From positions 1 to 64,000 of the forward strand of contig NC_092356.1 of NCBI RefSeq assembly GCF_963676685.1: DNA of 64,000 bases, written 5' to 3'. The notes beneath the pieces are model-generated. The model did no database searches and was not told where the DNA came from. It worked only from the letters and a program-made list of their open reading frames with translations. The translations under genes and the position numbers were made by a program. The DNA comes from Mytilus edulis (Eukaryota; Mollusca; Bivalvia; Mytilida; Mytilidae). Of this stretch, positions 58,850 to 64,000 are shown in pieces (within the stretch, counting starts at the first letter, position 1; each line of letters begins with the position of its first letter).

Positions 58850-59620
58850 TGATAAGGTTGACCTGAAATTAAGGTCCGAATTTAAACTGGGTAATTATAT
58901 TTTGTACAATGAGATAGAGACTCCGAAACTTGTAAGTGCTCTTAGTGCAATACAAAAACCTAACGGTTCAGTAAGATTAATTCATGATGCTAGTTTACAG
59001 AGGTTTGGCAGTATAAACTATTATGCAAGTGATACATCATGTAAATATATGGACTTAAAAGATGCATGTAAAATTCTTAAAGAATGTGATTTCCTGGCAA
59101 AAGTGGATTTGTCAAATGCTTATAGAAGTGTGAAAGTGCTTTCAACCAATTACCCTTATACTGGGTTGCACTGGAGATTTCAAGATGATAATCAGGATAC
59201 ATTTTTCTATGACACTATGTTACCTTCTGGAGCAGCTCAAAGCCCACGTTTTTTCAGAGACTTAGTAGTGCTGTGTATAGAATTATGAAATCAAAATATA
59301 TTTTTTGTGTAATTGCATATTTAGATGATTTTTTAATTATAGAGTCTACATATGATAGATGCTCTGCTGCTCTAACTTGTTTGGTTAAGCTCTTGCGTAA
59401 ATTAGGTTTTTACATAAATTGGAATAAAGTTGAAGGACCGTCACAGCGTTTAATATTTTTAGGTATTTTGACAGATACATGTAAGTTAACACTGAGTTTA
59501 CCAGGTGATAAGTTAACAGAATTTTTCTATTTGTTATGTGATTTTAAGGGTAAACATAGGGCTAGTAAAACAAATATTCTCTTATTGGGAAGCTTCATTG
59601 GAGTTGCCAGGTTATAAAGG
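58850..59620 (+). pseudogene. DIRS-type element: reverse transcriptase
   Basis: Two overlapping frames (58902-59288 and 59273-59617) together give an RT domain: AIQKPNGSVRLIHDASL, DFLAKVDLSNAYRSVKV (motif A, catalytic Asp), MLPSGAAQSPRFF (motif B), IAYLDDFLII (motif C, Y-L-D-D at 59318-59329) and LGFYINWNKVEGPSQRLIFL (motif D/E). LP.G...SP.. and YLDDFL are typical of DIRS/Ngaro polymerases. One frameshift near 59280 separates the halves; the catalytic residues are present. Confidence 0.8.
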
Positions 59621-59855
59621 GGGTCGAACTTTTCTTAGGCGTTTGCTAGACCTCAAGCATTTTTTGAAAGGAAGCCAACATGAAGTTATCTTGTCAGATG
59701 ATTTTCGAAAAGACTTAAATTGGTGGATTCAATTTATACATGAATTTAATGGAACATTGAATTTTATAAACAACAAACCAATAACCAACATTCAAACAGA
59801 TGCGTGCAATTTTGTTGAAGGTGCATTCTTTAACAGCGATTTGTTTTATATTAAT
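59621..59855 (+). pseudogene. DIRS-type element: RNase H, first part
   Basis: Reads GGRTFLRRLLDLKHFLKGSQ, LNWWIQFIHEFNGTLN and TNIQTDACNFVEGAFF, where IQTDAC corresponds to the first catalytic Asp region of RNase H. Interrupted from about 59856 by the 355-bp repeat. Confidence 0.65.
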
Positions 59856-60612
59856 TGGAATAGTTATCAAAGATACAAGGATGATAATTTAGTACGCCAG
59901 ACGCGCGTTTCGTCTTCATAAGACTCATCAGTGACGCTTATATCAAAATATTTATAAAACCAAAAAAGTACAAAGAGGAAGAGCATTGAGAATCCAAAAT
60001 TCCAAAAAGTTCTGCCAAATACGGCTAAGGTAATCTATGCCTGGGATAAGAAAATCCTTAGTTTTTTCGAACAATTCAAAGTTTTGTAACAGGAAATTTA
60101 TTAAAATGACCACATTATTGATATTCATGTCAACACCGCAGTGTTGACTACTGGGCTGGTGATACCCTCGGGGATGAAACGTCCACCAGCAGTGGCATCG
60201 ACCCAGTGGTGTAAATAGTTATCAAAGGTACCAGGTTTATAATTTAATACGACAGACGCGCGTTTCGTCTTCATAAGACTCATCAGCGACGCTCATATCA
60301 AAATATTTATAAAACCAAACAAGTACAAAGTTGAAGAGAATTGAGAATCCAAAATTCCAAAAAGTTGTGCCAAATACGGCTAAGGTAATCAATGCCTGGG
60401 ATAAGAAAATCCTTAGTTTTTCGAAAAAGTCAAAGTTTTGTAACAGGAAATTTATTAAAATGACCACATTATTGATATTCATGTCAACACCGAAGTGTTG
60501 ACTACTGGGTTGGTGATACCCTCGGGGACGAAACGTCCACCAGCAGTGGCATCGACCCAGTGGTGTAAATAGTTATCAAAGGTACCAGGTTTATAATTTA
60601 GTACGCCAGACG
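59856..60612. repeat. 355-bp mussel repeat, two monomers nested in the DIRS element
   Basis: ACGCGCGTTTCGTCTTCATA starts at 59901 and again at 60256, and a third start is cut at 60610: a 355-bp period. Each monomer includes CAATTCAAAGTTTTGTAACA-like and TGACTACTGGG(C/T)TGGTGATA words and ends AATAGTTATCAAAGGTACCA. It splits the RNase H coding region. Orientation is opposite to 37711-38415. Confidence 0.88.
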
Positions 60613-60881
60613 CGCCGGCAGTTGCGGATTTTCATATCAACATTAAAGAGAGAGTTCATCGGCACGAACAGCCACGAGACAAACATGTCATGGTATTTAC
60701 ATATAATATGACAGCACGTTCTATAATAAACAAAGGCACATGTAAATCATCATATGTTATGAATTTATTGCGACAACTTTTTTGGTTACAAGCGACGTTT
60801 AATTTCACCATTCAAGCAATATTTCTTCCTGGAAAATTTAATGTATTAGCAGACTGTATTTCAAGATTGCATAAAAAATGA
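60613..60881 (+). pseudogene. DIRS-type element: RNase H, second part
   Basis: The reading resumes as VADFHINIKERVHRHEQPRD and then MTARSIINKGTCKSSYVMNL, LRQLFWLQATFNFTIQAIFL and PGKFNVLADCISRLHKK. The PG..N..AD..SR motif is the conserved end of the RNase H domain in DIRS and related elements. Stops at 60879. Confidence 0.75.
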
Positions 60882-60975
60882 CAATTATCTAAGGTCTGGA
60901 GTTATATATATATATACTCGTGTTGTTTTATACCGTTTACTTTGAAGGCGCTTTGTTCTCATATGTCACCGGCCT

Positions 60976-61652
60976 TTGTATTTTACAGGTGGGGAAGAGC
61001 TTCGTGCAAGACTGTATAGTAGTATGCAGAAATACAAAGCCTGTGGTTTGTCAGAAGGAACAAAGCGTACATACAGGACTCAATTGAATTGTTTTCATAC
61101 CTTTTGCGAATTATTAAACTTGGCCTTAGTGCCCTTTTCACCAGATATTGTGTGTTTACATATATCATATTTAGTGGTTGTGAAATCGTTTGCATATTGT
61201 ACGATTGTGAATTATTTGAATATTATTAAGCATTTACACAAAACAAATGGACTAGAGGAACCAATATCCGGAAATTGGCAGATTCAGAAAGTTTTAAATG
61301 TAGTTCGTCGTTTTATAGGTGATGCATAGAAAGGTGCAGAACTTATGACACCTCGATTACTCCTAATAATAAAAACTAATTTAGATTTGAATTCGCAAAA
61401 TGAAATGAAATGCATTTATGAAAATATGTAGAACATAGAGATATACAAATGTGTGATGTTCACTATCATAGGAATAGTTACGTTATTGAGCTTCAGTGGA
61501 CGAAAACAGTACAATTTTGTGAACAAACATTAAATATTGTATTACCCTCCATAGTGGGGCATCCATTGTGTCCAGCTTCAGCAATAAAGGAATTATTGCA
61601 TTTTCATTTTAAACGTGGTGCAAAGAAAGACGCCCCTTTATTGTGCAAATAA
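60976..61652 (+). pseudogene. DIRS-type element: tyrosine recombinase, N-terminal and core part
   Basis: 60976-61329 reads KYKACGLSEGTKRTYRTQLN and FCELLNLALVPFSPDIVCLH, the SAM-like core-binding domain. After a damaged stretch, 61449-61652 reads NSYVIELQWTKTVQFCEQTL, with the likely catalytic Lys in the W-T-K-T turn, and HPLCPASAIKELLHFHF. The first Arg box is not seen; a deletion between about 61410 and 61450 probably removed it. The reading ends where the next repeat was inserted. Confidence 0.7.
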
Positions 61653-61985
61653 ACTCATCATAGATACCAGGACTAAATTAAGTATATATGCTAGACGCGC
61701 GTTTCGTCTACAAAAGACTCATCAGTGACGCTCGAATCCCAAAAAGTTAAAAAAGGCCAAATAAAGTACGAAGTTGAAGAGCATTGAGAACCAAAAATCT
61801 TAAAAGTTTTGCCAAATACAACTACGGTAATCTATGTCTGAGGTAGAAAAGCCTTAGTATTTCAAAAAATTCAAAAATTTGTAAACAGTAAATTTATAAA
61901 TATAACCATATCAATGACAATTCATGTCAGCACAAAAAGTTCTGACTACTAGGCTTGTGATACCCTCGGGGAAATATATCAGATG
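61650..61985. repeat. 355-bp mussel repeat, single copy nested in the recombinase
   Basis: CATAGATACCAGGACTAAAT, ACGCGCGTTTCGTCTACAAA, AAGACTCATCAGTGACGCTC and GATACCCTCGGGG occur as in the other copies. It separates the two parts of the tyrosine recombinase. Confidence 0.88.
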
Positions 61986-62012
61986 TTTATTTCACGCAAT
62001 AATAGCATTTAA

Positions 62013-62215
62013 TTAGCAGTGATGTCAAACAGCATATAACAGGTCACTCTTTTCGACGGGGCGGTGCCACTTGGTGTTTGCGCATTGGGATGTCAGACAG
62101 TATGATAAAGGATATTGGAATGTGGAAAAGTGATGCATATTTACGGTACACAGAAGTGGACCTCAGCAGAAAATTCGACATTGTGAAATCTTTTGTTGCT
62201 ATCCTTCAACCTAAC
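62013..62215 (+). pseudogene. DIRS-type element: tyrosine recombinase, catalytic C-terminus
   Basis: Reads GHSFRRGGATWCLRIGMSDS, MIKDIGMWKSDAYLRYTEVD and ends at TAA near 62212. H-x-x-R (His 62045-62047, Arg 62054-62056), the G-x-W (Trp 62123-62125) and the nucleophile Tyr (62147-62149) are all present. This confirms the recombinase assignment. Confidence 0.85.
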
Positions 62216-62660
62216 TAACTTGGTAAGTCCCCCCCCCTTTTTTTGGTTGGGCTGGGTATTGTCTACCCTTCATTGTACTGATTTCATTATTAATTGCATT
62301 TTCTATTATTAAAATTTGGCCCATTACACAGCCTTATGTTTATTTATCATATATATATATATATATATATTGCCAAACTTGGAATCAAAATAGGATTGGT
62401 GGACATCTGTATTGCTCTTTTGAAAACAATAACAACTCATGAAATTACGAATTTCAATGTATATATCTGTCGTCATAAAAATATGACTGATGCTTCACCA
62501 AAGTTTTTTACAATCTAGTCGCGTTTACTACTATCTTTTTAATGCTTACAATTTTGTATTAATATATTCTATATAGTCTATTTATATGTGATATGTTTTG
62601 ATTCGGTAGCAGCAGAACACATAAACTCTGAGGAATCAAGACGTTTGTAACTAAAAGCAC
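62216..62660. other. No gene; (TA)n microsatellite
   Basis: A C-run and T-run near 62228-62245 and a (TA)n run at about 62348-62370. The 74-codon open frame spanning the microsatellite is not convincing. Confidence 0.6.
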
Positions 62661-62664
62661 ACTA

Positions 62665-63390
62665 GTAGTTCGTTGTTTCCATCATAGTGTGTGCGGTGCT
62701 CAGCATAGTTCGATGTTTCCATCATAGTGTGTGCGGTGCTCAGCATAGTTCGATGTTTCCATCATGGTGTGTGCGGTGCTCAGCATAGTTCGATGTTTCC
62801 ATCATGTTGTGTGCGGTGCTCAGCATAGTTCGATGTGTCCAGCTCATCATAGTGTGTGCAGTGCTCAGCATAGTGTTTCCATCATAGTGTGTGCGATGCT
62901 CAACATAGTTCGATGTTTCCATCATAGTGTGTGCGGTGCTCAGCATAGTTCGATGTTTCCATCATGGTGTGTGTGGTGCTCAGCATAGTTCGATGTTTCC
63001 ATCATGGTGTGTGCAGTGCTCAGCATAGTTCGATGTTTCCATCGTGGTGTGTGCGGTGCTCAGCATAGTTCGATGTTTCCATCATGGTGTGTGCGGTGCT
63101 CAGCATAGTTCGATGTTTCCATCATAGTGTGTGCGGTGCTCAACATAATTCGATGTTTCCATCATGGTGTGTGCGGTGCTCAGCATAGTTCGATGTTTCC
63201 ATCATAGTGTGTGCGGTGCTCAGCATAGTTCGATGTTTCCATCATGGTGTGTGCGGTGCTCAGTATAGGTCGATGTTTACATCATGGTGTGTGCGGTGCT
63301 CAGTATAGTTCGATGTTTCCATCATAGTGTGTGCGGTGCTCAGCATAGTTCGATATGTTAAGCTCATCATAGTGGTTGCGGTGCTAAGTA
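62665..63390. repeat. 40-bp minisatellite, ~18 copies
   Basis: The unit GTTCGATGTTTCCATCATAG continues GTGTGTGCGGTGCTCAGCATA, with a 40-base period. Two units near 62836 and 63355 carry an insertion of AGCTCATCAT type; one unit near 62870 has lost ~9 bases. Open frames of 60-75 codons on both strands come from the repeat. Confidence 0.95.
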
Positions 63391-63915
63391 TTACGTATGT
63401 GTAAAATATGTTTTGTCTTTAGCGTTTAGTTTTCTGCCATTACTAATATAATACTTTTCTGCTTTTTACTAGTAATGGTTTGAGTTGTACCCTTTGTATT
63501 ATCGTTCTTTTAAAACCATCATAAAATAAGTAATGCATTTCAAAGCATTAAGAATTGTATAAGTCCACAACACAACGTACAGTTTTATTACGTATGCCAT
63601 TTTTCTTTGAAGCTTTGTTATTAATTGAACCTATTTATGTATCGATCTTCGTCTCTAAATCTGTTATTACACTGACATTATGTTTAAGTGAAAAATGCGT
63701 TCATTAATTATCTCTGGCAAATATAAAAATAATGAAAGCAGGGCAATGGACAGCTATTTCTTATCTTGAGAACAGCACCTATAAATCTTTACCATATTAT
63801 GACATCATCTGCTCTTACTAGAATCGTTTAGCTGATTCCAACATTATCTCCTCGTAAATGTCAGGCCGTAATTTAATTAATGGATTTATTTAGTGAATAT
63901 TTTACTTTGACTGTA
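63391..63915. other. No gene recognised
   Basis: AT-rich DNA without repeats or coding segments that I can support. Confidence 0.5.
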
Positions 63916-64000
63916 ATGGACAAAAAACGGAAGAGTTTAAATCCAGTTGATATCTCAATTGATGCCGTTTACAAATACATAAGATCACGAAATAGAGTTC
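63916..64000 (+). CDS. Possible start of a gene running off the window
   Basis: ATG at 63916 opens 28 codons to the window edge, MDKKRKSLNPVDISIDAVYK then YIRSRNRV. The KKRK cluster could be a nuclear localisation signal. Too short to assign; it may be chance. Confidence 0.25.
   Translation, partial: MDKKRKSLNPVDISIDAVYKYIRSRNRV

Larger units (their letters stand above)
56254..62215 (+). mobile_element. Decayed DIRS-type (tyrosine-recombinase) retrotransposon
   Basis: In order on the plus strand: a gag-like frame with a CCCH-type knuckle, reverse transcriptase with Y-L-D-D, RNase H, and a tyrosine recombinase with HSFRRGGAT and a final W-K-S...Y. This order and the recombinase in place of an integrase mark the DIRS/Ngaro group. 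The coding regions carry frameshifts and are interrupted by younger repeats at about 56536-57845, 59856-60612 and 61650-61985. The terminal split repeats of the group could not be identified. The element lies antisense to the transporter and, if the transporter's 5' exons are beyond the window, inside its intron. Confidence 0.85.

Noticed and set aside
62740..62988. Open frames on both strands in the 40-bp array
   Set aside because: Repeat-derived; no start or domain context, and both strands are equally open.

Overview
The window reads as the left end of a bivalve mollusc chromosome, most likely a marine mussel of the Mytilus group. It opens with a CCCTAA telomere array in the orientation expected for a left end. 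The DNA is AT-rich and almost gene-free, rich in TACATGTA-type words, and full of interspersed repeats that I recognise from mussel genomes: the repeat ending in CATACCACATCTTC, the CCTGACTTGGTACAGG repeat, and the 355-bp repeat carrying ACGAAACGCGCGTCTGG. The organism call rests on these signatures and on the gene content. No database search was possible.

Layout. 1-1879: telomere. 1880-9925: an 8,046-bp element with 26-bp perfect terminal inverted repeats, flanked by TA on both sides and sitting inside the telomere array. Its body is about 16 tandem copies of a ~430-bp satellite and it has no credible gene. 9926-10005: the rest of the telomere array. 10.5-10.8 kb: an ACAT microsatellite. 10.9-43 kb: repeats and broken exons of one recurrent gene family. 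44-46.4 kb: a 5'-truncated non-LTR retrotransposon. 46.4-54 kb: minisatellites and short interspersed repeats. 54.1-55.9 kb, minus strand: the last two coding exons of a cationic amino acid transporter (SLC7 type), the only clearly conserved host gene. 56.25-62.2 kb: a decayed DIRS-type (tyrosine-recombinase) retrotransposon split by younger repeats. 62.66-63.39 kb: a 40-bp minisatellite.

The recurrent family appears as at least five damaged copies (about 10.9, 19.65-21.1, 24.4-27.35, 31.95-40.55 and 42.6-43.0 kb). Put together, the exons suggest an acidic N-terminus, a zinc-finger exon, a coiled coil, and a C-terminal half with the residue pattern of a tyrosine recombinase: an Arg box, a KT..G.PA hairpin, an R-K box, LA.HM.H...TA..YY, then a conserved S-I-H-W-P motif and an acidic tail. 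Wherever an intron before one of these exons is visible, it carries the same odd minisatellite, made of short GTAGCCAATTACCGCAA-like words in alternating orientations. This gene family with its intron arrays, and the satellite-carrying element inside the telomere, are the two most unusual things here.

Nearly every copy has frameshifts or stops, so most coding entries are called pseudogenes or fragments. No tRNA, rRNA or CRISPR array was recognised.
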